A stretch of 64,000 nucleotides of DNA, taken from Caulobacter zeae (GTDB lineage: Bacteria > Pseudomonadota > Alphaproteobacteria > Caulobacterales > Caulobacteraceae). A program made the position numbers and the translations under genes. Positions within the stretch are counted from its first letter, which is position 1, and every line of letters begins with the position of its first letter. The stretch covers positions 19,573 through 83,572 of the forward strand of contig NZ_PJRS01000043.1 of NCBI RefSeq assembly GCF_002858925.1, given 5' to 3'. Below are positions 1-8,651 of this stretch, in pieces. Under the pieces are notes generated by a model that had not been told where the DNA came from, ran no database searches, and worked only from the letters and a program-made list of their open reading frames with translations.

Positions 1-1284
1 GATCTGGTTGTGGCCGCCCGCGGCGAACGCGGCTTCGATGATGGTGTCCTTCGAGTAGAAGCCGGCGAAGCCCAGGTGCAGCGGCGGGAAGCCGAGGCCC
101 GTGATGGCGATCGTGCCGATCGTCATGGCGATGAAGGTCACCGGCAGCATCTTGGCCAGGGCGCCGTAGCGGCGCATGTCCTGTTCGTGGTGCATGCCGT
201 GGATCACCGAACCGGCGCCCAGGAACAGCAGGGCCTTGAAGAAGGCGTGCGTGAACAGGTGGAACATGGCCGCCTGGTAGGCGCCCACGCCGGCCGCGAA
301 GAACATGTAGCCCAGCTGCGAACAGGTCGAGTAGGCGATCACGCGCTTGATGTCGTTCTGGGTCAGGCCGACCGTGGCGGCGAACAGCGCCGTCACCGCG
401 CCGACGACCGTGACGATGTTCTTGGCCACGGGGGCGTATTCGAACATCGGCGACAGCAGGCACAGCATGTAAACGCCGGCGGTCACCATCGTGGCCGCGT
501 GGATCAGGGCCGACACCGGGGTCGGGCCTTCCATGGCGTCCGGAAGCCAGGTGTGCAGGAAGAACTGGGCCGACTTGCCCATCGCGCCGATGAACAGCAG
601 GAAGCAGGCGATGTCGACCAGCGGCCAGCTATGACCGGCGAACTGCCAGCTGCGGGCGGCGCCCGCCTGGATCATCGGGAACAGCTCGGCGAAGTTGATC
701 GTGCCGAACGCCCAGTAGACCGTCATGATGCCCAGCGCGAAGCCGAAGTCGCCGACGCGGTTGACGACGAAGGCCTTGATGGCGGCCGCGCTGGCCGACG
801 GCTTCTTGAACCAGAAGCCGATCAGCAGGTACGAGGCCAGACCCACGCCTTCCCAGCCGAAGAACAGCTGCATGAAGTCGGCGGCGGTGACCAGCGACAG
901 CATGGCGAAGGTGAAGAGCGACAGGTACGCGAAGAAGCGCGGCTTGCTGTCGTCCTCGGCCATGTAGCCCCATGAATAGATGTGCACGAGCGCCGAGACG
1001 GTCGTGACCACGATCAGCATGGTCGCCGACAGGGCGTCGATGCGGATCGACCAGTTGGCGATGAAGTCGCCCACGTGAATGAAGGGCAGCAGCGAGACCG
1101 TGAAGGCCTCCATGTGGCCCCAGGTCCACTGGCTGAAGGTGACCCACGACAGCGCGCAGGCCAGGATCAGCAGGCCCGTGGTGACGGCTTGCGAAGCGAC
1201 GTTGCCGATCCGCCGGCCGAACAGGCCTGCGATGATCGCGCCCAGCAGCGGGGCGAAGACGAGAATGGTGACGAGCGATTGCAC
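1..1284 (-). CDS. nuoL: NADH-quinone oxidoreductase subunit L (NuoL), 3' end cut off by window edge
   Basis: Proton-pumping membrane-arm subunit of complex I, of the antiporter-like family. I read 428 codons from a GTG start at 1284; the first residues are hydrophobic (VQSLVTILVFAPLLGAI), and the frame runs open to base 1, so the C-terminal third, including the long lateral helix, lies outside. The GTG start follows the nuoK stop by 4 bases, consistent with operon coupling, and no better ATG is available. Being cut at the left edge is the only abnormality. The identity is supported by the position after nuoK and by many conserved membrane segments. Confidence 0.93.
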   Translation of the reverse strand, partial: MQSLVTILVFAPLLGAIIAGLFGRRIGNVASQAVTTGLLILACALSWVTFSQWTWGHMEAFTVSLLPFIHVGDFIANWSIRIDALSATMLIVVTTVSALVHIYSWGYMAEDDSKPRFFAYLSLFTFAMLSLVTAADFMQLFFGWEGVGLASYLLIGFWFKKPSASAAAIKAFVVNRVGDFGFALGIMTVYWAFGTINFAELFPMIQAGAARSWQFAGHSWPLVDIACFLLFIGAMGKSAQFFLHTWLPDAMEGPTPVSALIHAATMVTAGVYMLCLLSPMFEYAPVAKNIVTVVGAVTALFAATVGLTQNDIKRVIAYSTCSQLGYMFFAAGVGAYQAAMFHLFTHAFFKALLFLGAGSVIHGMHHEQDMRRYGALAKMLPVTFIAMTIGTIAITGLGFPPLHLGFAGFYSKDTIIEAAFAAGGHNQI

Positions 1285-1288
1285 TGGG

Positions 1289-1594
1289 TCAGCCCTTCAT
1301 CATGCTGGCGTCGTCGACCGCGATGTCGCCGCGGTTCCGGAAGAAGGTCACCAGGATGGCGAGGCCGACGGCGGCCTCGGCGGCCGCCACGGTCAGCACG
1401 AACATCGCGAAGATCTGGCCCACCACGTTGTGCAGGTAGGCCGAGAAGGCGACCAGGTTGATGTTCACCGCCAGCAGGATCAGCTCGATCGACATCAGGA
1501 TGACGATGATGTTCTTGCGGTTCACGAAGATCCCGAAGACGCCGATCGTCAGCAGGATGGCGGCGACGATGAGGTAATGCGGAAGGCCGATCAT
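1289..1594 (-). CDS. nuoK: NADH-quinone oxidoreductase subunit K (NuoK)
   Basis: Small membrane subunit of complex I, homologous to MrpC. The protein is 101 aa, the standard length, with three transmembrane helices. The acidic residues expected for proton transfer are visible: one Glu in the second helix (IMSIELILLAVN) and one in the third (AAAEAAVGLAI). Its ATG overlaps the nuoJ stop by 4 bases, so the two are translationally coupled. Nothing is unusual. Confidence 0.97.
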   Translation of the reverse strand: MIGLPHYLIVAAILLTIGVFGIFVNRKNIIVILMSIELILLAVNINLVAFSAYLHNVVGQIFAMFVLTVAAAEAAVGLAILVTFFRNRGDIAVDDASMMKG

Positions 1595-2208
1595 TCGCTG
1601 ATCCCCTCGCCCGGCTTGATCTGCACGAGTTCCATTCCGGTCTTGGGCGTGCGGGCGACCTGCTTGCCGATGTCCTGGCGCTTGACGCCCGGCTTGTGAC
1701 GCAGGGTCAGGACGATGGCGCCGATCATCGCGACCAGCAGCACCAGGCCCGCCGCCTGGAAGAAGAAGATGTAGTCGGTGTAGAGCACCCGGCCGATGGC
1801 CTCGGTGTTGCTGACACCGCCCGGCGACGCCAGCGGAGCGGCGTTCTTGGCGGCCGCGCCGTTGGTGGCCACGCTGACGGCGACCATGATCATCTCGATC
1901 GTCAGGACGCCGCCGACCAGACCGCCGATGGGCAGGTACTGGGCGAAGCCGTCCCGAAGCGCTTCGAAGTCGATGTCGAGCATCATGACGACGAAGAGGA
2001 ACAGCACCGCGACCGCGCCCACATAGACGACGATCAGCAGCATCGCGAGGAACTCCGCGCCCAGGAGGACGAAGAGGCCTGCGGCCGAGAAGAAGGCGGT
2101 GATCAGGAAGAGCACCGAGTGCACGGGGTTCTTGGCCGACACGACGAGAAGACCCGCCGCAATGGTCACGAACGCCAGCAAGTAGAAAGCTATCGCCTGC
2201 AAGGCCAT
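1591..2208 (-). CDS. nuoJ: NADH-quinone oxidoreductase subunit J (NuoJ)
   Basis: Membrane-arm subunit of complex I, 205 aa with about five transmembrane helices. I start it at the internal ATG giving MALQAIAFYLLAF, because the family begins directly with the first helix; an upstream ATG at 2259 would add 17 residues with no family counterpart. The C-terminal tail after the last helix is polar and loop-like. It overlaps nuoK by 4 bases. The gap of about 80 bases to nuoI is the longest in this operon and shows no clear signal. Confidence 0.95.
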   Translation of the reverse strand: MALQAIAFYLLAFVTIAAGLLVVSAKNPVHSVLFLITAFFSAAGLFVLLGAEFLAMLLIVVYVGAVAVLFLFVVMMLDIDFEALRDGFAQYLPIGGLVGGVLTIEMIMVAVSVATNGAAAKNAAPLASPGGVSNTEAIGRVLYTDYIFFFQAAGLVLLVAMIGAIVLTLRHKPGVKRQDIGKQVARTPKTGMELVQIKPGEGISE

Positions 2209-2289
2209 TGGCCCAGGTGCTCCCCTGATAAGTTCAAATAACAGCGACGTGCGAAGCACACGCCGCCAACTCGGATTCGCGCCGACCGT

Positions 2290-2781
2290 TTAGCGGTACG
2301 GAGCGTCCAACTCCAGATTCTTCGCGATCAGCCGTTCCCAACGGTCACCGTTGTCGAGCAGCTTTTCCTTGTCGTAGTAGAGCTCTTCACGCGTCTCGAC
2401 CGCGAACTCGATGTTCGGGCCTTCGACGATGGCGTCCACCGGGCAGGCCTCCTGGCACAGGCCGCAGTAGATGCACTTGACCATGTCGATGTCGTACCGG
2501 GTCGTGCGGCGGCTGCCGTCCTCGCGCGGTTCGGCCTCGATGGTGATCGCCTGGGCCGGGCAGATGGCCTCGCACAGCTTGCAGGCGATGCAGCGCTCTT
2601 CCCCGTTGGGATAGCGACGCAGGGCGTGCTCGCCGCGGAAACGAGGCGACTGCGGGCCGCGCTCGTTCGGATAGATCACGGTCTTCTTCGGCGCGACCAG
2701 ATACTTCATGGCCAGGCCGAAGGCGCCTGCGAAGTCCAGCAGGGCGACGCCTTTGACGGCTTGGGTGATACGACTCATCAT
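2290..2781 (-). CDS. nuoI: NADH-quinone oxidoreductase subunit I (NuoI), two [4Fe-4S] ferredoxin
   Basis: Peripheral-arm iron-sulfur subunit that passes electrons towards the N2 cluster. It is 163 aa, typical for alphaproteobacteria. Two classic ferredoxin motifs are visible: CIACKLCEAICP near residue 61 and CIYCGLCQEACP near residue 100. The N-terminal amphipathic region with the ATG (MMSRITQAVKG) fits membrane-surface anchoring. The start overlaps the stop of a small lipoprotein gene by 4 bases. Confidence 0.97.
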   Translation of the reverse strand: MMSRITQAVKGVALLDFAGAFGLAMKYLVAPKKTVIYPNERGPQSPRFRGEHALRRYPNGEERCIACKLCEAICPAQAITIEAEPREDGSRRTTRYDIDMVKCIYCGLCQEACPVDAIVEGPNIEFAVETREELYYDKEKLLDNGDRWERLIAKNLELDAPYR

Positions 2782-3020
2782 GGCCGCTTAACCTTCGGAA
2801 TGACGCAGGTGTAGTTCGAAAGCTGGGCGGGATCTCCCCCGTCCATCTTGGCTTGCAACGATCCGCCTTCGGCCTGGCACTTGTCGCCGGCCCGACGCAG
2901 CTCGTCGTAGTTCACGATCCCTCGCCCCAGCGAATAGGAGCGGTCCTCGGCGACGGACGCGCAGGCGCCCGTCGACATCAGGACCAGCCCCGTCAGGGCC
3001 AGGACGAGCGGACGCCTCAT
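2778..3020 (-). CDS. small predicted lipoprotein embedded in the nuo operon
   Basis: An 80-aa protein between nuoH and nuoI. The start is the ATG at 3020, which overlaps the nuoH stop (ATGA). The N-terminus is a lipoprotein-type signal: MRRP, a hydrophobic stretch, then STGAC with Cys20 as the likely lipidated residue (Thr at -3 is not ideal). The mature part has two more Cys (48 and 72), which could form a disulfide in the periplasm. I do not recognise a characterised family. Tight coupling on both sides implies co-expression with complex I; any role in its assembly or stability is inference. Confidence 0.75.
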   Translation of the reverse strand: MRRPLVLALTGLVLMSTGACASVAEDRSYSLGRGIVNYDELRRAGDKCQAEGGSLQAKMDGGDPAQLSNYTCVIPKVKRP

Positions 3021-4081
3021 CCCGCCACCGGCGAGAAGACGCGCCAGGCCGCGACCAGGACGACCAGGACCAGCGACATCGGCAGGAAGACCTTCCAGCC
3101 CAGGCGCATCAGTTGGTCGTAGCGGTAGCGGGGCACGATGGCCTTGGCCATGGCGAACATGAAGAACCAGAAGCAGATCTTGGCGTAGAACACCAAGGCC
3201 AGCAGCAGGTTGGCCGCGAACGTCGGCCAGGTCGCCATGAAGTCCGTCGGGAAGCCGGGGTTCCAGCCGCCGAAGAACAGCACGTTGATCATGGCGCACA
3301 TCAGAACGATGTTCGAATATTCGGCGACCATGAACAGCAGGTACGGGGTCGAGGAATACTCGACCTGGTAGCCGGCCACGAGTTCGGATTCAGCTTCCGG
3401 CAGGTCGAACGGAGGGCGGTTCGTCTCGGCCAGGGCCGAGATGTAGAACATGCCCATGGCGATCACCATGACCGGCAGCAGGACGATGTTCTTGAGGCCG
3501 CCGCCGAAGACGTTCCAGTTCCAGATCCAGCCCGACTGAGCCTCGACGATCGTCGACAGGTTCATCGAGCCGGCCAGCAGGATCACCGTGATGATGATCA
3601 GGCCGATCGACACTTCGTACGACACCATCTGCGCCGCCGAGCGCAGCGCGCCCAGGAACGGGTACTTCGAGTTCGAAGCCCAGCCGCCCATGATGATGCC
3701 GTAGACGCCCAGCGAGCTCATCGCCAGCAGGTAGAGAATGCCGACGTTCAGGTTGGAGACGACCCAGCCAGGCGCGAACGGCACCACGGCCCAGCCGATG
3801 AAGCCTAGGACCAGGCTGATCAGCGGGGCCAGCAGGAAGATGGCCTTGTCGGCGCCGGCCGGGATGACGATTTCCTTCAGCACGAACTTGCCGAAGTCGG
3901 CGAACGACTGAAGCAGGCCGAAGGGACCAACGACGTTGGGGCCCTTGCGCATCTGGACGCCGGCCCAGATCTTGCGGTCGGCCAGCAGCAGGAAGGCCAG
4001 GCTCAGCAGGACCCAGATCACGACCAGCAGGATGCCGCCGAGCGTGAGGCCGAACCAGAGAAGCGGATTGATCTCGTTCAC
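3017..4081 (-). CDS. nuoH: NADH-quinone oxidoreductase subunit H (NuoH)
   Basis: Membrane subunit at the junction of the two arms, forming much of the quinone chamber. It is 354 aa with about eight transmembrane helices. Conserved signatures are visible, including RKIWAGVQMRKGPNVVGPFGLLQ after the first helix and the acidic loop AETNRPPFDLPEAESELVAG. The start lies 3 bases after nuoG, and its stop overlaps the next small gene. Ordinary family member. Confidence 0.97.
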   Translation of the reverse strand: MNEINPLLWFGLTLGGILLVVIWVLLSLAFLLLADRKIWAGVQMRKGPNVVGPFGLLQSFADFGKFVLKEIVIPAGADKAIFLLAPLISLVLGFIGWAVVPFAPGWVVSNLNVGILYLLAMSSLGVYGIIMGGWASNSKYPFLGALRSAAQMVSYEVSIGLIIITVILLAGSMNLSTIVEAQSGWIWNWNVFGGGLKNIVLLPVMVIAMGMFYISALAETNRPPFDLPEAESELVAGYQVEYSSTPYLLFMVAEYSNIVLMCAMINVLFFGGWNPGFPTDFMATWPTFAANLLLALVFYAKICFWFFMFAMAKAIVPRYRYDQLMRLGWKVFLPMSLVLVVLVAAWRVFSPVAG

Positions 4082-4084
4082 GGC

Positions 4085-6145
4085 TTACTCCGCGGCGATC
4101 TTGGAGGCGGCCGAGACGTTGGCCGCGCACTCGGCCATGGTCACGCTGGCGCGCGCGATGGGATTGGTCAGGTGGAAGGCCTTCACCGGGCTCTCGAACG
4201 GAGCCTCGGTCGCCTCCCCTTCCCCGCCGACGGCGGCGAGGTCGAACACGGTCGGAACCGAGCCCGGGGCGAAGTCGATCTGGCCGAAGGTCGGGTGATC
4301 GGCGAACAGCTTGGCGCGCAGTTGATCCAGGCTGTCGTACGGCAGCTTGTGGCCCAGGGTTTCCGACAGCGCCCGCAGGATCGACCAGTCTTCCTTGGCC
4401 TCGCCCTTCGGGAACACGGCGCGCTTGCCCATTTGGACGCGGCCTTCGGTGTTGACGTACAGGCCGTTCTTTTCGGTATAGGCGGCGCCCGGCAGGATGA
4501 CGTCGGCCTTGTGGGCGCCGGCGTCGCCGTGGGTGCCGAGATAGATCTTGAAGGCGTCGCTGGCGGCGCTTTCGCACTCGTCGGCGCCCAGCAGGAACAG
4601 CACGTCCAGCGCGCCCGGCTTCAGCATGTCGCCGGCGGCCAGGCCACCCTCGGCCGGGACGAAGCCCAGGTCGAGGCCGGCCACGCGGGCGGCGGCGGTG
4701 TGCAGCACGTTCCAGCCGTTCCAGCCTTCGCGGACGACCTTGAAGGTCTTGGCGAGGTCGGCGGCGGCCTTGAGGATCGCCGCGCCGTCGGCGCGGGCGA
4801 TGGCGCCCTGGCCGATGATGATCGCGGGACGCTCGGCGGCCTTGAAGGCGGCGACGAAGTCGTTCTTGGCCTTGGCCAGGCCCGACAGGGTCTTGGCGCC
4901 GGCGCCGAGGTAGTCGTAGTCGAAGGTCAGGTCGGCTTGCTCGCCGATGACGCCGAAGCGGGTCTTGCCGGCGATCCACTGCTTGCGGAAGCGGGCGTTG
5001 AGGACCGGAGCCTCGAGGCGCGGGTTGCTGCCGACGAACAGGACGACGTCGGCGTCTTCGATGCCGGCGATGGTCGAGTTGAACAGCCAGCTCTCGCGCG
5101 GGCCGGCGCCCAGGGCGACGCCGTCCTGGCGGGCGTCGAGGTTCTTCACGCCCAGGGCGGTGAAGAGGTCTTTGGTCGCCTTCAGGCTTTCGGCGTCCTG
5201 CAGGTCGCCGGCGATGACGCCAATGCGCTCAGGGGCGGTCGCCTTGATCTTGGCGGCGACGGCGGCGAAGGCTTCAGCCCAGCTGGCCGGCTTCAGCTTG
5301 CCGTCGACGCGGACGTACGGACGGTCGAGGCGCTGGCGCTGCAGGCCGTCGACGGCGTAGCGGGTCTTGTCGGAGATCCACTCTTCGTTGACCTCCTCGT
5401 TGATGCGCGGCAGCACGCGCAGCACGGCGTTGGCGCGGCCGTCGACGCGGATCGACGAGCCAAGCGCGTCCATCACGTCGATGCTTTCGGTCTTCTTCAG
5501 TTCCCACGGACGGGCTTCGAAGGCGTACGGCTTGGAGGTCAGGGCGCCGACTGGGCACAGGTCGATGACGTTGGCCGACAGTTCCGAGGTCACCGCGGCG
5601 CCCAGGTAGGTCGTGATTTCAACGTCTTCGCCGCGCGAGATCAGGCCGATTTCCGGCGAGCCGGCGACTTCGGTGATGAAGCGTACGCAGCGGGTGCACT
5701 GGATGCAGCGCGTCATCACGGTCTTGATGAGCGGGCCCATGGCCTTCTCTTCGACCGCGCGCTTGTTCTCGTCGTAGCGGCTGTCGTCACGGCCGTAGCC
5801 GACGGCCTGGTCCTGAAGGTCGCACTCGCCGCCCTGATCGCAGATCGGGCAGTCCAGCGGGTGGTTGATGAGCAGGAACTCCATCACACCTTCGCGGGCC
5901 TTCTTGACCATCGGGGTGTTGGTGAAGATCTCCTGGCCCTCGGCGGCCGGCAGGGCGCACGAAGCCTGCGGCTTCGGCGGACCGGGCTTAACCTCGACCA
6001 GGCACATGCGGCAGTTGCCGGCGATGCTCAGACGCTCGTGATAGCAGAAGCGCGGGATCTCTTCCCCAGCCAGTTCCGCGACCTGCAGAACCGTCATGCC
6101 GGGTTCGAACTCGACCTCGACGCCGTTGACCTTGGCGATTGCCAT
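4085..6145 (-). CDS. nuoG: NADH-quinone oxidoreductase subunit G (NuoG)
   Basis: Large iron-sulfur subunit of the peripheral arm, 686 aa. The N-terminal [2Fe-2S] domain is visible (CYHERLSIAGNCRMC), followed by the His-Cys3 [4Fe-4S] segment (HPLDCPICDQGGECDLQD) and a second [4Fe-4S] site (CIQCTRC ... CPVGAL). The C-terminal half is the molybdopterin-oxidoreductase-like fold without an active cofactor. The length matches mitochondrial and alphaproteobacterial NuoG rather than the longer E. coli form. It begins 5 bases after nuoF. Confidence 0.97.
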   Translation of the reverse strand: MAIAKVNGVEVEFEPGMTVLQVAELAGEEIPRFCYHERLSIAGNCRMCLVEVKPGPPKPQASCALPAAEGQEIFTNTPMVKKAREGVMEFLLINHPLDCPICDQGGECDLQDQAVGYGRDDSRYDENKRAVEEKAMGPLIKTVMTRCIQCTRCVRFITEVAGSPEIGLISRGEDVEITTYLGAAVTSELSANVIDLCPVGALTSKPYAFEARPWELKKTESIDVMDALGSSIRVDGRANAVLRVLPRINEEVNEEWISDKTRYAVDGLQRQRLDRPYVRVDGKLKPASWAEAFAAVAAKIKATAPERIGVIAGDLQDAESLKATKDLFTALGVKNLDARQDGVALGAGPRESWLFNSTIAGIEDADVVLFVGSNPRLEAPVLNARFRKQWIAGKTRFGVIGEQADLTFDYDYLGAGAKTLSGLAKAKNDFVAAFKAAERPAIIIGQGAIARADGAAILKAAADLAKTFKVVREGWNGWNVLHTAAARVAGLDLGFVPAEGGLAAGDMLKPGALDVLFLLGADECESAASDAFKIYLGTHGDAGAHKADVILPGAAYTEKNGLYVNTEGRVQMGKRAVFPKGEAKEDWSILRALSETLGHKLPYDSLDQLRAKLFADHPTFGQIDFAPGSVPTVFDLAAVGGEGEATEAPFESPVKAFHLTNPIARASVTMAECAANVSAASKIAAE

Positions 6146-6150
6146 TCTCG

Positions 6151-7470
6151 TTACTCCGCCGCGATCAGCTTGGCGCCCTGCACGTGCAGGCGACCGCTAC
6201 GATAGGATGCGATCCGGTCCTCCACCTCGTGGCGGAAGTGACGGAACAGGCCCTGGATCGGCCAAGCGGCCGCGTCGCCCAGGGCGCAGATGGTGTGACC
6301 CTCGACCTGGGTCGTGACGTCCAGAAGGGTGTCGATTTCCTTCGGATCGGCTTCGCCGGTGGCCATGCGCTCCATGACGCGCCACATCCAGCCGGTGCCT
6401 TCGCGGCACGGCGTGCACTGGCCGCAGCTCTCGTGCTTGTAGAAGTACGACAGGCGGGCGATGGCGCGGACCAGGTCGGTGGACTTGTCCATGACGATGA
6501 CGGCGGCGGTGCCCAGGCCCGACTTCAGGTTACGCAGGGCGTCGAAGTCCATCGGCAGGTCTTCGCACTGCTCGGCGGGGATCATCGGAACCGACGAACC
6601 GCCCGGGATGACGGCCTTCAGGTTGCCCCAGCCGCCGCGGATGCCGCCGCAGTGGTCTTCCATCAGCTGACGGAAGGGGATGCTCATGGCTTCTTCGACG
6701 TTGCAGGGCAGGTTCACGTGGCCCGAGACGCAGAACAGCTTGGTGCCGGCATTGTTCTGACGGCCGAAGCCGGCGAACCACGACGCGCCGCGGCGCAGGA
6801 TCGTGCCGGCCACCGCGATGCTCTCGACGTTGTTGACCGTGGTCGGCATGCCGTAGAGACCGGCGCCGGCCGGGAACGGCGGCTTCAGGCGCGGCTGGCC
6901 CTTCTTGCCTTCCAGGCTTTCCAGCAGGGCGGTCTCTTCACCACAGATGTACGCGCCGGCACCGTGGTGGACGTAGATGTCGAAGTCCCAGCCGTGAATG
7001 TTGTCCTTGCCGACCAGCTTGGCCTCGTAGGCCTGCTTGATCGCCGCTTCCAGGCGCTCGCGCTCGAAGACGTACTCGCCGCGGATGTAGATGTAGCAGG
7101 CGTGGGCCAGCATGGCGCGCGAGGCGATCAGGCAACCCTCGATCAGGAGGTGCGGGTCATGCCGCATGATCTCCCGGTCCTTGCAGGTGCCCGGCTCGGA
7201 CTCGTCGGCGTTGACGACGAGGTAGTGCGGACGACCTTCCTTCACTTCCTTGGGCATGAAGGACCACTTCAGACCGGTCGAGAAACCAGCACCCCCACGG
7301 CCTCGCAGACCGGAGTTCTTCATGTTCTCGATGATCCAGTCGCGCCCGGCGTCCAGAATATCCTTGGTGCCGTTCCAGCAACCGCGCGCCTTCGCACCTT
7401 CCAGACCCCAGTCCTGGAGCCCGTAAAGGTTGGTGAAGATGCGATCCTTGTCTTCGAGGATACCGACCAT
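6151..7470 (-). CDS. nuoF: NADH-quinone oxidoreductase subunit F (NuoF), NADH/FMN site
   Basis: NADH dehydrogenase subunit that oxidises NADH through FMN. I chose the ATG at 7470 (MVGILEDKDRIF), giving 439 aa as in the family; the frame is open further upstream, but that part overlaps the preceding gene. Visible motifs are the glycine-rich NADH/FMN site (GLRGRGGAGFSTGLKW), ICGEETALL, and the [4Fe-4S] cluster N3 ligands (ESCGQCTPCREG plus a later Cys). It lies between a small membrane protein and nuoG. Confidence 0.96.
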   Translation of the reverse strand: MVGILEDKDRIFTNLYGLQDWGLEGAKARGCWNGTKDILDAGRDWIIENMKNSGLRGRGGAGFSTGLKWSFMPKEVKEGRPHYLVVNADESEPGTCKDREIMRHDPHLLIEGCLIASRAMLAHACYIYIRGEYVFERERLEAAIKQAYEAKLVGKDNIHGWDFDIYVHHGAGAYICGEETALLESLEGKKGQPRLKPPFPAGAGLYGMPTTVNNVESIAVAGTILRRGASWFAGFGRQNNAGTKLFCVSGHVNLPCNVEEAMSIPFRQLMEDHCGGIRGGWGNLKAVIPGGSSVPMIPAEQCEDLPMDFDALRNLKSGLGTAAVIVMDKSTDLVRAIARLSYFYKHESCGQCTPCREGTGWMWRVMERMATGEADPKEIDTLLDVTTQVEGHTICALGDAAAWPIQGLFRHFRHEVEDRIASYRSGRLHVQGAKLIAAE

Positions 7471-7474
7471 GACT

Positions 7475-7735
7475 CTAGCTTTGCGGATCGAATGGATGGG
7501 TGCGGACATAGCGCGTCCGCCGGACGATGACATAGGCGAAAAGCAGCCAACCGGCGCCGATCACCAAAAGACCTGTGGGCGTAGCCCAGGCTGGCGCGCC
7601 GGGGACCTCCCGGCCCCAGATCAGCAGCAGCACCCCGGCCAGGCTGGCCAGGAACCCGAAGGCCCGCTCCTTGCGGTACAGGCTCCGGATCGTGGCCACA
7701 TAGGCCCGCCGCTTGTCGGCGAGGTCGTCGCTCAT
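7475..7735 (-). CDS. small two-helix membrane protein in the nuo operon
   Basis: An 86-aa protein starting with MSDDLADKRR and containing two predicted transmembrane helices (about residues 26-40 and 54-71), ending in a basic tail. The ATG at 7735 overlaps the stop of the preceding 78-aa gene by 4 bases, and its own stop lies 4 bases before nuoF. I do not recognise a named family. The coupling suggests a membrane accessory of complex I or simple co-transcription; nothing in the sequence distinguishes these. Confidence 0.7.
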   Translation of the reverse strand: MSDDLADKRRAYVATIRSLYRKERAFGFLASLAGVLLLIWGREVPGAPAWATPTGLLVIGAGWLLFAYVIVRRTRYVRTHPFDPQS

Positions 7736-7968
7736 GGCGCCCTCCCCGCTTGCGGATCCTGCGGCCTCGTGGCCTTCAGCCACCCGACCACGAACCAGAT
7801 CTGGGCTCCAAGCCCCGCCACGATCGCCAGGACGAAGACCGGCAGCAGCCAGCCCACGCCGAAGGCCACGTGGCCGACGATCGCCGCGCCGGCCAGCAGG
7901 AAGCACACGACGTCGATGGCGATCATCGTCGTGAAGCGCTTCTTCTGTTGGACGGCCACGTCGGTCAT
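7732..7968 (-). CDS. small two-helix membrane protein in the nuo operon
   Basis: A 78-aa protein with two transmembrane helices (about residues 15-35 and 39-62) and polar ends. Its ATG overlaps the nuoE stop by one base (TGATG), and its stop overlaps the next small gene by 4, so four genes here are translationally chained. It is not a core complex I subunit. No catalytic or binding motif is visible. It resembles its neighbour at 7475-7735 only in architecture. Confidence 0.7.
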   Translation of the reverse strand: MTDVAVQQKKRFTTMIAIDVVCFLLAGAAIVGHVAFGVGWLLPVFVLAIVAGLGAQIWFVVGWLKATRPQDPQAGRAP

Positions 7969-8651
7969 CAGGCGGCGGGCTCCGCCTTGGTCTTCTTGGG
8001 CGCCTCGGGCAGGTTCGGGATCTTGATCTTCTTGGCCGCCGAGCCGTCGTACAGCTTCGGATCGGTCAGGGTCTGGATCTTGTCCTTGGGCTCCGAGGAC
8101 TTGCGGCCTTCGTAGCTGCCCGGCTGCGGGGCCTTGCCCGCGGCGAAGTCGTCGAGGATCTGCGCCAGGCTCTCCGGCGTCAGGTCTTCATAGTAGTAGT
8201 CGTTGATGGCGGCCATCGGGGCGTTGCAGCAGGCGCCGAGGCACTCGACCTCTTCCCAGCTGAACTTGCCGTCGGCCGACACGCTGTGAGCCGGACCGAT
8301 CTTCTTCTCCAGCACCGAGCGCAGGTCGAGCGCGCCGCGCAGCTGGCACGGCGTGGTGCCGCACAGCTGGACGAAGGCGGTCTTACCCACCGGAGCCAGC
8401 TGGAACATCACGTAGAAGGTCGCCACTTCGAGAACGCGGATGACCGGCATCTCAAGCTGGCGCGCAATCTCCTGGATCGCGGGCTCTTGCACCCAGCCTT
8501 CTTGCTTCTGGGCCAGCCACAGCATCGGAATGACCGCCGACTGCTTGCGGGCGGCGGGGTACTTGGCTTTCCACCAGTCGGCCTTGGCCTGGCTTTCCTT
8601 CGAGAAAGCGAAGCTCTCGGGCTGTTCCTTGGCGAGACGACGGACGCTCAT
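7968..8651 (-). CDS. nuoE: NADH-quinone oxidoreductase subunit E (NuoE)
   Basis: Thioredoxin-like [2Fe-2S] subunit (24 kDa type) that partners NuoF. It is 227 aa. The four cluster ligands are visible as CGTTPC and CLGACC. The C-terminal 60 residues after the ferredoxin fold are a charged, Lys/Pro-rich extension (PEAPKKTKAEPAA) longer than in E. coli but common in alphaproteobacteria. Its start overlaps the preceding NTF2-like gene by 4 bases. Confidence 0.96.
   Translation of the reverse strand: MSVRRLAKEQPESFAFSKESQAKADWWKAKYPAARKQSAVIPMLWLAQKQEGWVQEPAIQEIARQLEMPVIRVLEVATFYVMFQLAPVGKTAFVQLCGTTPCQLRGALDLRSVLEKKIGPAHSVSADGKFSWEEVECLGACCNAPMAAINDYYYEDLTPESLAQILDDFAAGKAPQPGSYEGRKSSEPKDKIQTLTDPKLYDGSAAKKIKIPNLPEAPKKTKAEPAA

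Noticed and set aside
4172..6205. Long plus-strand open frame opposite nuoG
   Set aside because: Low-complexity, His/Arg/Gly/Ala-rich shadow of a highly GC-biased gene; no family features, while nuoG on the other strand is complete.
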